Assembly (NCBI GenBank): GCA_902560675.1
Contig: CACEMP010000001.1
Location: 62,001-126,000, forward strand
DNA length: 64,000 nt
From: an uncultured Alphaproteobacteria bacterium
Lineage (GTDB): Bacteria; Pseudomonadota; Alphaproteobacteria; HIMB59; GCA-002718135
Direction of reading: 5' to 3'
Below are positions 25,494-34,250 of this stretch, piece after piece; the first letter of the stretch is position 1; each line of letters opens with the position of its first letter. Both the position numbers and the translations under genes were made by a program. The notes beneath the pieces are model-generated. The model saw only the letters and a list, made by a program, of their open reading frames with translations, was not told where the DNA came from and searched no databases.

Positions 25494-25887
25494 AATTAAA
25501 GTAACTTCTAATTTTTTTTCTAGATGCAAAATGTAAAATTACTGAAACGATAAAGAAGAAAAATACAAAATAGTATTCTCTAAATTCAACATTCATTGAA
25601 TAAAAAACAAATAAACATGTAATTGTAAATGATTTTATATATATTTCTAAAAATTGAATTGGATAAAGTTTTTGGGATTGAAAAAATAAATATCGAATTG
25701 AAAAGTATATAAAAGTTACAAAAATGGATAGTCTTATTGAATTTAGTCTATGATATGGCATGAATTCTTGCCCTTCAACAATATTAAATGGAAAAAAAAT
25801 AGTTATTCCTAATATTTGAGTAACAATTGCAGAAGTGGCCCATAAAGCTAGCAATCCAACAATAATTTTAGATAAAATACGAGCCAC
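25492..25887 (-). CDS. Small membrane protein of unknown function
   Basis: A 131-residue protein with about four hydrophobic segments. It starts with GTG and is preceded by AAGGAG at a good distance, so the start is well supported. The N-terminus is ARILSKIIVGLLALWATSAI and the C-terminus is basic (SRKKIRSY). No family is recognised. The 147-bp region upstream of it (25888-26034) contains only AT-rich sequence with short imperfect repeats. Confidence 0.6.
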   Translation of the reverse strand: MARILSKIIVGLLALWATSAIVTQILGITIFFPFNIVEGQEFMPYHRLNSIRLSIFVTFIYFSIRYLFFQSQKLYPIQFLEIYIKSFTITCLFVFYSMNVEFREYYFVFFFFIVSVILHFASRKKIRSYFN

Positions 25888-26034
25888 TCGCTACTCCTTT
25901 TTTGGCCTTTTTTTACTAAACTAATGTTTTCAGGCTAGTGACCGACTGAACAATTTTATTATAGTAAAATATTACAATTTTGTAAAAGTTTTTTGAAAAA
26001 TCGTTGTAATGTAAGAATTTTATACAATTTTTTT

Positions 26035-26427
26035 TTAGAAATTATCTCTTATAGGAGAGAAATAAAGTAAAACTAAAATAGATCCTGTAACTATACCTCC
26101 TATTTGATCAAGTACACTTCCAAAAGCCGTATAAACAACAGAACCATTAAAAAAATTTAATAATAATCCAGCAATGATCAAAAAAAGATACAAATGCTTA
26201 CCATAAGAAATAAAACGATAAAGCAGATTTAAGGTTAAAAGATATAAAAAAAACAAAACTAATGATAAAATTTTTGAAAAATTTTCATAATTAGTAAGTA
26301 ATCCCTTTTCTAAATATTGATTTATTTCATTTTGATTATTTGATTGATAAATTGTTGATATAACAATTAAAACTAAAATTGCAAAGTCTACTAAAATTAA
26401 ATTTTTAAATATTTTTTCTATTTCCAT
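26035..26427 (-). CDS. Small membrane protein of unknown function
   Basis: A 130-residue protein with four hydrophobic segments (about 10-27, 50-70, 78-95 and 103-124) and a charged N-terminal cap, MEIEKIFKN. A polar stretch between the first two helices (YQSNNQNEINQYLEKG) probably faces outside. No domain is recognised. Neighbours on the same strand are also small membrane proteins and phosphatidylcholine synthase. Confidence 0.55.
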   Translation of the reverse strand: MEIEKIFKNLILVDFAILVLIVISTIYQSNNQNEINQYLEKGLLTNYENFSKILSLVLFFLYLLTLNLLYRFISYGKHLYLFLIIAGLLLNFFNGSVVYTAFGSVLDQIGGIVTGSILVLLYFSPIRDNF

Positions 26428-26507
26428 TTATTGATTAATATTTTAATTTAAACAATTATTATAAACTTTAATTATTATTTTCAATTAAATTAGATAAATT
26501 TGATATT

Positions 26508-27215
26508 TTAATTATTTTTTATAGATCTAATAAAACAAATCCAAGTAAAATAACATGTGCAAACTAACCATATAATCAAGACTATTGTGTCATTTATAAT
26601 CAAATTAAATTCTGATTTTGTTACTAATCTTAAAGTTGTAGCTGCCCAGATTACAGTAAAGAAAATTGTTAAATTTCGAAATGACTTTACTCTTAGAGGA
26701 TGAACAAATTTCCAAGGAACAAAAGTAAGAATAGATAAGATGATTATAACAATTAGATTAATCCATTCATTAGTATTAAGTATAAAAAAATACAAACAAA
26801 CTACGTTCCATACTGCTGGAAACCCTTGAAAATAGTAATCCTCAGTTTTCATATTTACATTTATAAATGTATAGAGTGACACACCAAAAATTAATGCTGG
26901 TAAAATTAATTCAAAACCTTCGGGAACCATTTGAAACCAATAAATCATTAAGGCAGGATTTATGACATAATTTAAGTAATCAATTATAGAGTCTAAAATT
27001 ATACCATCTAAGTTTGGTGCTTTTTCTTCAACGCCAACTTTCCTTGCAAGTGTGCCGTCAACTCCATCTACAAGTAAGGCTATTCCTAACCAAAGAAAAC
27101 TGCCAACTTGATCATTATTTAATATTGATACAAGAGCTAAAAAACCAAGTATCGCTCCAGAGCCTGTAAAGGCATGAACTCCCCAAGCTGAAATTTTATC
27201 TTTATTAACTTTCAT
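26508..27215 (-). CDS. pcs: Phosphatidylcholine synthase (CDP-alcohol phosphatidyltransferase)
   Basis: A 235-residue membrane enzyme of the Pcs type, which condenses CDP-diacylglycerol with choline to phosphatidylcholine. The CDP-alcohol motif is DGVDGTLARK, then LDGIILDSIID, giving the DG..AR...G...D...D metal site with the longer spacing of Pcs. The segment KTEDYYFQGFPAVWN is characteristic of this branch. Eight membrane helices are expected. The ATG at 27215 is preferred over one seven codons earlier, because the family starts close to the KISAWGVHAFT stretch. Confidence 0.85.
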   Translation of the reverse strand: MKVNKDKISAWGVHAFTGSGAILGFLALVSILNNDQVGSFLWLGIALLVDGVDGTLARKVGVEEKAPNLDGIILDSIIDYLNYVINPALMIYWFQMVPEGFELILPALIFGVSLYTFINVNMKTEDYYFQGFPAVWNVVCLYFFILNTNEWINLIVIIILSILTFVPWKFVHPLRVKSFRNLTIFFTVIWAATTLRLVTKSEFNLIINDTIVLIIWLVCTCYFTWICFIRSIKNN

Positions 27216-27296
27216 TTTAAAGACACCATTTATCATTAAATTATAATAATGTTTAGATAATTGAGATTATTCCTTATGAAATGGTAATTAATTTAT

Positions 27297-27674
27297 TTAC
27301 AAAAGTGATATAATATCTTTGTCACCTTCGGCAAATTCATAATTTTTAAATTCTTCTTTGGAAACCCATGCAGAATCATCATGTTCATTTAATTTTATTT
27401 CTCCTCCTTTTATTGTGCAAAAAAAATAGTGTAAATGGACATTAATTATATCATCTTTGTAATGTTCTTCTCCCAATTTTTTATTGACAACAATATCAAT
27501 ATTGAGCTCCTCTTTAATTTCCCTAACTACAGTTTGTTCCAATGTTTCATTATTATCTTGCTTCCCCCCTGGAAATTCAAAAAATCCTCCAAGATGTTTA
27601 TCTTTATTTCTTTTAGCAATAAAATATTTATTATCTTTTACAAGTATGGCTGCAGCAACATTAATTTTTTTCAT
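27297..27674 (-). CDS. Nudix hydrolase, MutT-like
   Basis: A 125-residue Nudix protein with an intact box, GGKQDNNETLEQTVVREI continuing KEELNI (residues 36-59), matching Gx5Ex7REUxEExGU. The N-terminal KINVAAAILVKDNKYFIAKR is that of MutT-type 8-oxo-dGTP diphosphatases, which clean the nucleotide pool of oxidised guanine. Its ATG overlaps the end of the photolyase-related gene by 4 bases. This pairs two defences against light and oxidative damage in one transcript. Confidence 0.87.
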   Translation of the reverse strand: MKKINVAAAILVKDNKYFIAKRNKDKHLGGFFEFPGGKQDNNETLEQTVVREIKEELNIDIVVNKKLGEEHYKDDIINVHLHYFFCTIKGGEIKLNEHDDSAWVSKEEFKNYEFAEGDKDIISLL

Positions 27675-29152
27675 ATAAGAGTATTATCTTTAATAAATTG
27701 ATTTGCCTTTTTAATTATATGATTTTTTCTTTCAGAATTCATTCTATCATAAACATTAACCATCATATTTAAACGAGGATTTGATTTAAAAAACTTTCTA
27801 TTTTTATTTATAAAACGCCAATACAGGCCATCCATAATTTCATTCCATGACCCTTTTTTAAAGTTCATCATTTTCATAAAATAACTTGAGCCACATATGT
27901 ATGGTTTTGTACTAAAAATTCCTCCATCACTAAACAAACCCATACCATAGACATTTGGAGCCATAACCCAATCAGAACTATCAGCAAACATTTCCATAAA
28001 CCAATTGTAAACTTCTTTTGGTTTTATTTCACATAAATTCATAATATTTGATAAGATCATTAGACGCTCAATATGATGAGTATATGCATATTTTTGTGCA
28101 TTTTTTATAGAATGATCTAATGGTTCTAATCCGGTTGTTCCATTATACCAGTTATTTGTCATTGAATTTTTATGATTAAAGAAATTATTATTTTCTAACT
28201 GCTTGTCAAAATTTTGATAAATACCTCTAATAAATTCCCTCCATCCTATAATTTGTCTTATGTATCCTTCATAAGAATTTAAATTGATTTTTTTTTCTAC
28301 TTTTTTTACTCTTTCAATAATAATTTCTGGTGTCAACAATCCAAGGTTAATCATTGGGCTTAGAGCACTATGAAACAAAATATTATTATTTGTATCAACT
28401 GCATCTTCGAAGTCACCAAATAAATGAAATTTTTTTAAAATAAAATAATCTAGCCATTTTATTGATTCTTCATAAGTTGTGGGTAGCCAAAAATTATCAA
28501 CTTCCCCTGGATGATTTTTAAATATTTTATTTATTTCATTTTTTAAAATTTTTGTATGTTTTGTTTCATTAGAAACAATCATTTTAGGAATTTTCAATTC
28601 TTTAGGTAATTTTTTTCTATTATCCTCATCAAAACTCCATTTTCCACCTCTTGGTTTTTTGTTGTCCATCAAAATATCTGTCTTAGTTCGAACAATTTTA
28701 TAAAAATTTGCCATAAATGGTTTTTTTGTTTTACTTAGATATTGTTTGAAATCATCTCGAGAATTTAAAAACATAGGTGATTGTATAAAAGTCAATTTAA
28801 TCTTATTTTTTTTACATAAGTTGATTATTTTTTTTTCAAAAAATTTATCTTCAATTTCAAAAGATATCAATTCTTTGTATTTGTTTTTTTTTATAAAATT
28901 CTCTAATTTAACTTCGTAGGATATTTTAAAATCCTTATTTAAATCAATATAATTTACTTTAAATTTATTTTTTTTTAGTTCATCAGCATAAGATCTCATT
29001 GAGGAAAGAAAAAGAATGAGTTTTAATTTATGATGTTTTTGAAAAGTACAAAGATCAAAGCTTTCACACATAAAAATAGTTGAGTCTTTATGTTTTTTTA
29101 GATGTTTTTGGGGAAATAATTGATTTCCTAAAATTAAAAATAAACTTTTCAT
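27671..29152 (-). CDS. Photolyase-related protein (CryPro / FeS-BCP group)
   Basis: A 493-residue flavoprotein with an N-terminal Rossmann domain (LFLILGNQLFP, about 1-140) and a helical FAD domain containing GYIRQIIGWREFIRGIYQ, HHIERLMILSNIMNL and DSSDWVMAPNVYGMGLFSDG. This is the bacterial (6-4) photolyase group typified by PhrB. PhrB holds a 4Fe-4S cluster through four cysteines. Here only C in NLCEI and in YICGSS are near the expected places, and the paired later cysteines are missing (KGSWNEIMDGLYWRF instead). It likely repairs UV lesions without a cluster. I start at the second Met (29152). Confidence 0.85.
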   Translation of the reverse strand: MKSLFLILGNQLFPQKHLKKHKDSTIFMCESFDLCTFQKHHKLKLILFLSSMRSYADELKKNKFKVNYIDLNKDFKISYEVKLENFIKKNKYKELISFEIEDKFFEKKIINLCKKNKIKLTFIQSPMFLNSRDDFKQYLSKTKKPFMANFYKIVRTKTDILMDNKKPRGGKWSFDEDNRKKLPKELKIPKMIVSNETKHTKILKNEINKIFKNHPGEVDNFWLPTTYEESIKWLDYFILKKFHLFGDFEDAVDTNNNILFHSALSPMINLGLLTPEIIIERVKKVEKKINLNSYEGYIRQIIGWREFIRGIYQNFDKQLENNNFFNHKNSMTNNWYNGTTGLEPLDHSIKNAQKYAYTHHIERLMILSNIMNLCEIKPKEVYNWFMEMFADSSDWVMAPNVYGMGLFSDGGIFSTKPYICGSSYFMKMMNFKKGSWNEIMDGLYWRFINKNRKFFKSNPRLNMMVNVYDRMNSERKNHIIKKANQFIKDNTLI

Positions 29153-29247
29153 TAACACCTAAATAGTAAGTTATTAGAAAATTTATATGATTTATTAAAT
29201 TTAATTGCTTATTTTAGACAATTTTTATTTATAATAACTGAAATTTA

Positions 29248-29757
29248 ATGTTCAAATTGATAAAATTATTAATAATTCCTTCTTTAATAAGCTTTATGCT
29301 AATTTCTTGTAATACCACATCGCCATATAAGGTAAAAAAATCTGATGCACAAAAAGTAACAAATATAGAATATGGAACAATAAAAACCTCTCTACCTATA
29401 AAAATAGAAGGCGAAAGCGACTGGATTGGTGCAACTGCTGGAGCAATGATAGGTGGTCTTTTAGCATCTCAAATATGTGGAGAAAAAGAAATATTAGGAA
29501 CTAAATGCCAAGATATTGCTGTAGTATATGGAACTATTGGTGGTGCAGCTATGGGTTCAGTAATACAAGCTAAAATTGGGAATCATGATGGCTTCCAATA
29601 TATAGTAAATATTGATGAATGCGGTGATGACATTTCTAATTGCCAAAATGAACAAGAAAAAGCTTTTGTTCAAGGAGATGAAAATGCCCTTCAAAATGGT
29701 CAGAGAGTTGTAATTATCTACGGTGATTTAATAAGAATTATGCCTTATGAAGAATAA
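29248..29757 (+). CDS. SlyB/17-kDa antigen-type outer-membrane lipoprotein
   Basis: A 169-residue lipoprotein precursor. The signal peptide ends in the lipobox LISC, with lipidated C21. A glycine-zipper region, ATAGAMIGGLLASQICG and YGTIGGAAMGSVI, is typical of SlyB, Pcp and rickettsial 17-kDa antigen proteins of the outer membrane. The C-terminal segment ends in NGQRVVIIYGDLIRIMP, also typical. It diverges from the photolyase-related gene with a 95-bp gap, and its last codons overlap the next gene by 11 bases. Confidence 0.82.
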   Translation: MFKLIKLLIIPSLISFMLISCNTTSPYKVKKSDAQKVTNIEYGTIKTSLPIKIEGESDWIGATAGAMIGGLLASQICGEKEILGTKCQDIAVVYGTIGGAAMGSVIQAKIGNHDGFQYIVNIDECGDDISNCQNEQEKAFVQGDENALQNGQRVVIIYGDLIRIMPYEE

Positions 29758-30604
29758 TTTAGTAAAATTTATTTTTAGTATTTTTTTTTTATTTTCATTT
29801 AATCTTAGTGCGGAATTAATATTTGAAGATAATTTTCCAAAAGATATGAAAGGTATTTGGAGTAAAGATTGTGATGCAGAATATCAAGTGTTCATAATAT
29901 CAAATAACACAAGTATGTGGATTGACGAGACATATGTTGGATTTAATGTATCAAAAACATCAAAGGTAGAAGATTGGTCAGCCTATAAATGGGGTGAACT
30001 TGATGGAAGCTATTATTATTTTTTAAAAAAAGATAATAATAATTTGCTTGAACTTACTGCTCCCGATAATTGGGATGGCATAGATTATTCCTTTTTAAAT
30101 TCAACAGAATATTCTGTTTATGAAAAATGTGATTCAATACCCAGTGTCTTCCAAATTATTTATGGTGAAATTATTAATTTAATGAATTCTAAATTAATTG
30201 AAACATGTAATAATGATAGAAATCCAGCAAATTGTATTAATGAAACATTTGCATTTTTAGATGTATCTCAAGATAATGAATTATCTATAGCAGAATTAAC
30301 TCGTGCAGCAAGAATAGCAATATATTTTACTTTTATTGACAAAAGACAAGACGAAGACAGAGAGATAGGATTTGCAACTTACACAACTACATCGCTGATA
30401 TTTCCTGCATTATCAAAAATTTTAATTGGGAATTATGATTATGATAATTCAAATACAATTTCTTTAAAAGAAATTTACACTGATCGTATTGATACATTAG
30501 ACTATCAAAACTTATTTAAAGAAAATTTAAAAGGACTAGATCCAGAAGAATTAAGACGATTAATTGAAAACTTAGATTTCTTAAAATCTTTAATGCTAAA
30601 TTAA
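29747..30604 (+). CDS. Secreted protein with paired EF-hand calcium-binding loops
   Basis: A 285-residue exported protein with a signal peptide ending near NLSAE (about residue 22). The N-terminal half (25-130) is a beta-rich domain with two cysteines and no known family. The C-terminal half holds two EF-hand loops, DVSQDNELSIAE and DYDNSNTISLKE, each with D/S at positions 1, 3 and 5 and E at 12. The 11-base overlap with the SlyB-like gene suggests coupled expression and a periplasmic or outer-membrane role. The ligand role of calcium is inferred from the loops only. Confidence 0.72.
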   Translation: MKNNLVKFIFSIFFLFSFNLSAELIFEDNFPKDMKGIWSKDCDAEYQVFIISNNTSMWIDETYVGFNVSKTSKVEDWSAYKWGELDGSYYYFLKKDNNNLLELTAPDNWDGIDYSFLNSTEYSVYEKCDSIPSVFQIIYGEIINLMNSKLIETCNNDRNPANCINETFAFLDVSQDNELSIAELTRAARIAIYFTFIDKRQDEDREIGFATYTTTSLIFPALSKILIGNYDYDNSNTISLKEIYTDRIDTLDYQNLFKENLKGLDPEELRRLIENLDFLKSLMLN

Positions 30605-30626
30605 TAAATAATTAATATTATTCACA

Positions 30627-31862
30627 ATGAAGATTTCATTTTTTGAAACTGAATTAAAAGTACTTGAAATTGAAAAGATTGTAAATTTTAATAAAAACTA
30701 TAATCCTACAAAATCAATAGCCTCTAAAATAAATGTTTTATTTTTATACACACTGAATAATAAAAAGAATATTATTATCTGCGTTGATATAATATGGATT
30801 AGTTCTTCAATTGCAAGAGATCTAAGGTTATATTTTTCTAAAGCTTATAATACAAGCTTTGAAAGAGTTTCAATTTGTGCAAGTCATACTCATGGTTCTT
30901 TGAATACAGATAAAAATTTTAAACACTCTAAAGTATCATCAAAATTCAATGAATATTTAATTAATCGAATAAAATATACAGTAAAAAAAGCATACGAAAA
31001 TAAAAAAATTGAAACATATTCGGAATTAATTACAAAAAATATAGTGGGTATATCAGTAAATAGAAGAAAACTTTCACCAAATTATTTAACAGAATTTTTT
31101 TTAGGAAAAATAGGTTTTTGGGCTCAAAACTTTCCAAATAAATTTAAACATAAAGATAATAAATTGATATCAATAAATTTTAGAAATAAAAAAAATAATA
31201 AATTATTAGCAGTAATAATTAAGTTTACTTGTCATCCAGTTGCAGATCCATTGAATTGTGAAGGCTCTGATTTTCCTGGATATTTAAAAAGAGAGCTTTC
31301 AAATTACTTAAATGATAAACCAATTGTTTTTTTCTTACAAGGATTTGCAGGTGATGTAAGACCAAATTTACTATTCAAACCTAAAAGTTTCAAAGATTAT
31401 ATTTTAAAGTTTATAATAGGAAATAAATTTAGAAAATCAGAAAAAGATGATTCAAAAAAGATTGCATATGATATTATTAAACAAATAAAAAAATCTTATC
31501 ATAAAAATCTAGAAAAATTATTTATTGATAAAATTGAATGTGAGTCTCAAGATTTAGAAATTCTTTTAAACAACAATAAAAACTCAGATAGAAAATTAAA
31601 CTTTACAATATGGGATTGTGGTTATTTTAAAATATGTTTTTTATCTGGTGAAGTCTTATCTAGTTATAAATTAAATTGGAATGCAGATAAAAAAATTATT
31701 GGTGTTGCGTATTCAAATGGAATGACTTGCTATATCCCATCAGTGTCAGATATGAAATTTGGGGGATATGAAGTAGATAAAAGTAGATTAAAATTTAATT
31801 TATCTGAAAGAATAAGTAAAAAATTCCTTTATAAATTTAAAACACTAATAAATGAGATATAA
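30627..31862 (+). CDS. Neutral/alkaline ceramidase-like hydrolase
   Basis: A 411-residue protein resembling the N-terminal catalytic domain of neutral ceramidases (PF04734), zinc amidohydrolases that split N-acyl bonds. Matching segments are ICASHTHGS (family SASHTHSGP), KFTCHPV and FFLQGFAGDVRPN (family QGNAGDVSPN), which supply zinc and oxyanion residues. No signal peptide is evident and the C-terminal Ig-like domain of true ceramidases is absent, so the substrate may not be ceramide. The next gene starts right after its stop, making a two-gene unit. Confidence 0.68.
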   Translation: MKISFFETELKVLEIEKIVNFNKNYNPTKSIASKINVLFLYTLNNKKNIIICVDIIWISSSIARDLRLYFSKAYNTSFERVSICASHTHGSLNTDKNFKHSKVSSKFNEYLINRIKYTVKKAYENKKIETYSELITKNIVGISVNRRKLSPNYLTEFFLGKIGFWAQNFPNKFKHKDNKLISINFRNKKNNKLLAVIIKFTCHPVADPLNCEGSDFPGYLKRELSNYLNDKPIVFFLQGFAGDVRPNLLFKPKSFKDYILKFIIGNKFRKSEKDDSKKIAYDIIKQIKKSYHKNLEKLFIDKIECESQDLEILLNNNKNSDRKLNFTIWDCGYFKICFLSGEVLSSYKLNWNADKKIIGVAYSNGMTCYIPSVSDMKFGGYEVDKSRLKFNLSERISKKFLYKFKTLINEI

Positions 31863-32939
31863 ATGAAATCAAATTATGAAATTGTTATAAATAAACACGA
31901 GTTTTCCAAAAGTCTGAATTTAAAATTATTAATTTTTTTAAAAAAATTTGTTCCTGACATAGACTATAATAAGTGGAATTGGGAATATTTTACTTCAAAG
32001 AGAAAATCAAATATTATTTTAGCAAATTTAAATGGAGAAATTGTAGGACATTATGCTTGCTTAAATTATAAATTTATATTTTTCTCAAAAATAGTTGATG
32101 GAGCGAAAGCCGAAGGTTCTTATGTAGATTATAAGATAATTTTAAAAAAATATAAAAAAAATGACCATAAAATATTTGATAAGTTGATAAGAAAATTACT
32201 TAAAAATAATAATAACAATATAATTTTTGGATTTCCAAATAAAATAGCTTCAGATAAGCAAATTCATAATGGATACAAAAGTCTAAATATTAATATTACA
32301 AAATATTATTTTTTAAATAAAATAAACAGAAAAAAAATTTATAAAATTAACAACATTATTTTAAATATATACACAATTTATTCTAAATTATTTTTATATT
32401 TTAGACTAATTAATTATAAATTCAAAAAAGAAAATATTATTGAATTAAATGTTAATCATAGAAATAAACTTAATACATTTCTTGAAAACTATATTAAAAA
32501 AAATAATGATGTGATTACGATTTACAGAGACTGGGATTTTTTAAATTGGAGATTTTTAGAAAACCCCTACTCTAAAAATAAGATTTTTATTATTAATAAT
32601 AATATAAATGAAATATCTGGTCTTATAGTATTAGGTGAAACTAATGATAATAAAAAAAATTTATTAATTAAGGATATTATTTGTTTAGATTATAAATCTT
32701 CAAATAAACTTATTAAATTTTCATTATATTATATGAAAAAAAATAACTACGATAGAATAGAAGTTTGGAGTGGAAAAAATAAAAACTTCAAAATTTTGAA
32801 TACATGCTTATTTATAAATAATTTTTTAGCAAAATCAAATTTTATAAAAAAAATGATAATATGGAGTAAATCAAATGATTACAAAAAAATTAATCAACAA
32901 GATAAATGGTACATAACTATGGCCTTTTTAAGAATTTAA
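31863..32939 (+). CDS. GNAT-like acyltransferase of unknown substrate
   Basis: A 358-residue protein of very high Lys/Asn/Ile content. An N-terminal part with NIILANLNGEIVGHYACLN recalls GNAT strands beta2-beta4, and a second part carries IYRDWDFLNWRFLENPYSKN and a later IVLGETN, as in FemAB/GNAT-type proteins linked to envelope polysaccharide synthesis. It begins at the base after the ceramidase-like stop codon, so both are made together; amide hydrolysis and N-acyl transfer could be successive steps. The acceptor is unknown and the family call is weak. Confidence 0.5.
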   Translation: MKSNYEIVINKHEFSKSLNLKLLIFLKKFVPDIDYNKWNWEYFTSKRKSNIILANLNGEIVGHYACLNYKFIFFSKIVDGAKAEGSYVDYKIILKKYKKNDHKIFDKLIRKLLKNNNNNIIFGFPNKIASDKQIHNGYKSLNINITKYYFLNKINRKKIYKINNIILNIYTIYSKLFLYFRLINYKFKKENIIELNVNHRNKLNTFLENYIKKNNDVITIYRDWDFLNWRFLENPYSKNKIFIINNNINEISGLIVLGETNDNKKNLLIKDIICLDYKSSNKLIKFSLYYMKKNNYDRIEVWSGKNKNFKILNTCLFINNFLAKSNFIKKMIIWSKSNDYKKINQQDKWYITMAFLRI

Positions 32940-32981
32940 AATATAATTACTTTAAATAAAACATATTTATTTTGTAAATTT

Positions 32982-33065
32982 ATGAACAAAAAAAATCTAT
33001 ATGCAGCAATAGCCATTTTATTTATTTTTATTATGTTAAACTTGACAATATTTTTTTTCTATTAG
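32982..33065 (+). CDS. Possible 27-residue single-helix peptide
   Basis: A short frame, MNKKNLYAAIAILFIFIMLN and seven more residues, gives one basic-capped membrane helix ending in FFFY. It stops one base before the ATG of the next small gene. Such micropeptides are often real in compact operons, but AT-rich DNA produces hydrophobic frames by chance, so support is modest. Confidence 0.3.
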   Translation: MNKKNLYAAIAILFIFIMLNLTIFFFY

Positions 33066-33066
33066 A

Positions 33067-33270
33067 ATGCCTATAAGAAGAAAATCAAGTCTGTATAAAA
33101 AATTGTATGAAGTAAATGGTCAACAAATGATGTTTGGTCATGACAATTTAAATTTTAAAACTATTAACTTACCATCAAAACAAAGATACAAAAATCTATG
33201 CAGTAAATTTGGTTTAAAAAAAATTAAATCTTCAGGTAAAAAAAATTTTCAAATAATTAATATTAATTAA
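33067..33270 (+). CDS. Small basic protein of unknown function
   Basis: A 67-residue, lysine-rich, soluble protein (MPIRRKSSLYKKLYEVNGQQ at the start) with a QMMFGHDNLNF middle and an NFQIININ end. No family is recognised. It lies directly before the FAD-dependent gene: its TAA is followed at once by that gene's GTG, so the two are translationally coupled. Confidence 0.5.
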   Translation: MPIRRKSSLYKKLYEVNGQQMMFGHDNLNFKTINLPSKQRYKNLCSKFGLKKIKSSGKKNFQIININ

Positions 33271-34248
33271 GTGAAAAATATTGCAATAATTGGAGCTGGG
33301 ATGACTGGCTTATCTCTTGCTTATAATCTTCAAGAACATAATATTACAATTTTTGATAAATCATGGAGACCAGGAGGAAGAGTTTCTACTAGAAAGTATG
33401 ATAATTATCTTTTTGATCATGGTGCACATTATCTATCGACAAATCATTCTGTAGTTCAATTAAATGAAGTAATAAGTAAATATAATTTGGGGCAAGTGAT
33501 AGAAATAGATTTTGCAACAGATTATTTAAAAAATAAAAAGACTAGAAAAAAAATTATTATTGGTCAAAATGGAATTAATTCTATTCCAAAGTCTATTTTT
33601 GATAATATTAAAGTAAAAAGTTATTTTAATTCAAAAATAATTAAAATTTCAAAAAATAGTAATGGTCTCTTCTCACTATTTTCTGAAAAGAAAGTATTTA
33701 AAGATTTTGATTATGTATTAATTTGTATACCTTATTATCAATCAAAAGAACTTTCAAAAGATTTGATTGATTTTACTCAAATTGTTAGCGAGCCATCTTA
33801 TGATCCAATACATACTATAATGTTATGCTATAAAAATAATAATAACATTAATATTAAAGCTGGATTAAATCTTCATAAAGATATTGGTTTCTTTATTAAT
33901 CAAAATATAAAATTTAATGAATTATCCCATGATTGTTGGGTATTAAATATGAGTTCTGAATATACAAAAAATAATATTGATATAGACAAGAGTGCGCTAG
34001 AAAAATATGCTCAATCAATATTTGAAGATACATTTGATATAAAAAATGAAATAATTTTTATTAAATCACACAGATGGTTATATGCGCAAACAAAATTGAA
34101 TTATAACACTGTCTCAAAAAAAAATTGGATTAATTCTAAGGATAATAAAATATTTTTAAGTGGAGACTGGGTTCTAGGAAAAAGTCTAAGCGATGCATGG
34201 GATGCAGGTGAAAAATTATCACATTATATTAAGATTTTATCAGTTTAA
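33271..34248 (+). CDS. Renalase-like FAD-dependent oxidoreductase
   Basis: A 325-residue flavin amine-oxidase/renalase-type protein. The N-terminal dinucleotide-binding fold is IAIIGAGMTGLSLAYNLQ, the following motif is KSWRPGGRVSTRK, and the C-terminal FAD site is FLSGDWVLGKSLSDAWDAGE. The GTG start is fixed by coupling to the previous stop. Bacterial renalases oxidise isomeric NAD(P)H forms, so a metabolite-repair role is plausible, but general amine oxidation cannot be excluded. Its end is 2 bp from the end of the converging aminotransferase gene. Confidence 0.82.
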   Translation: MKNIAIIGAGMTGLSLAYNLQEHNITIFDKSWRPGGRVSTRKYDNYLFDHGAHYLSTNHSVVQLNEVISKYNLGQVIEIDFATDYLKNKKTRKKIIIGQNGINSIPKSIFDNIKVKSYFNSKIIKISKNSNGLFSLFSEKKVFKDFDYVLICIPYYQSKELSKDLIDFTQIVSEPSYDPIHTIMLCYKNNNNINIKAGLNLHKDIGFFINQNIKFNELSHDCWVLNMSSEYTKNNIDIDKSALEKYAQSIFEDTFDIKNEIIFIKSHRWLYAQTKLNYNTVSKKNWINSKDNKIFLSGDWVLGKSLSDAWDAGEKLSHYIKILSV

Positions 34249-34250
34249 TA

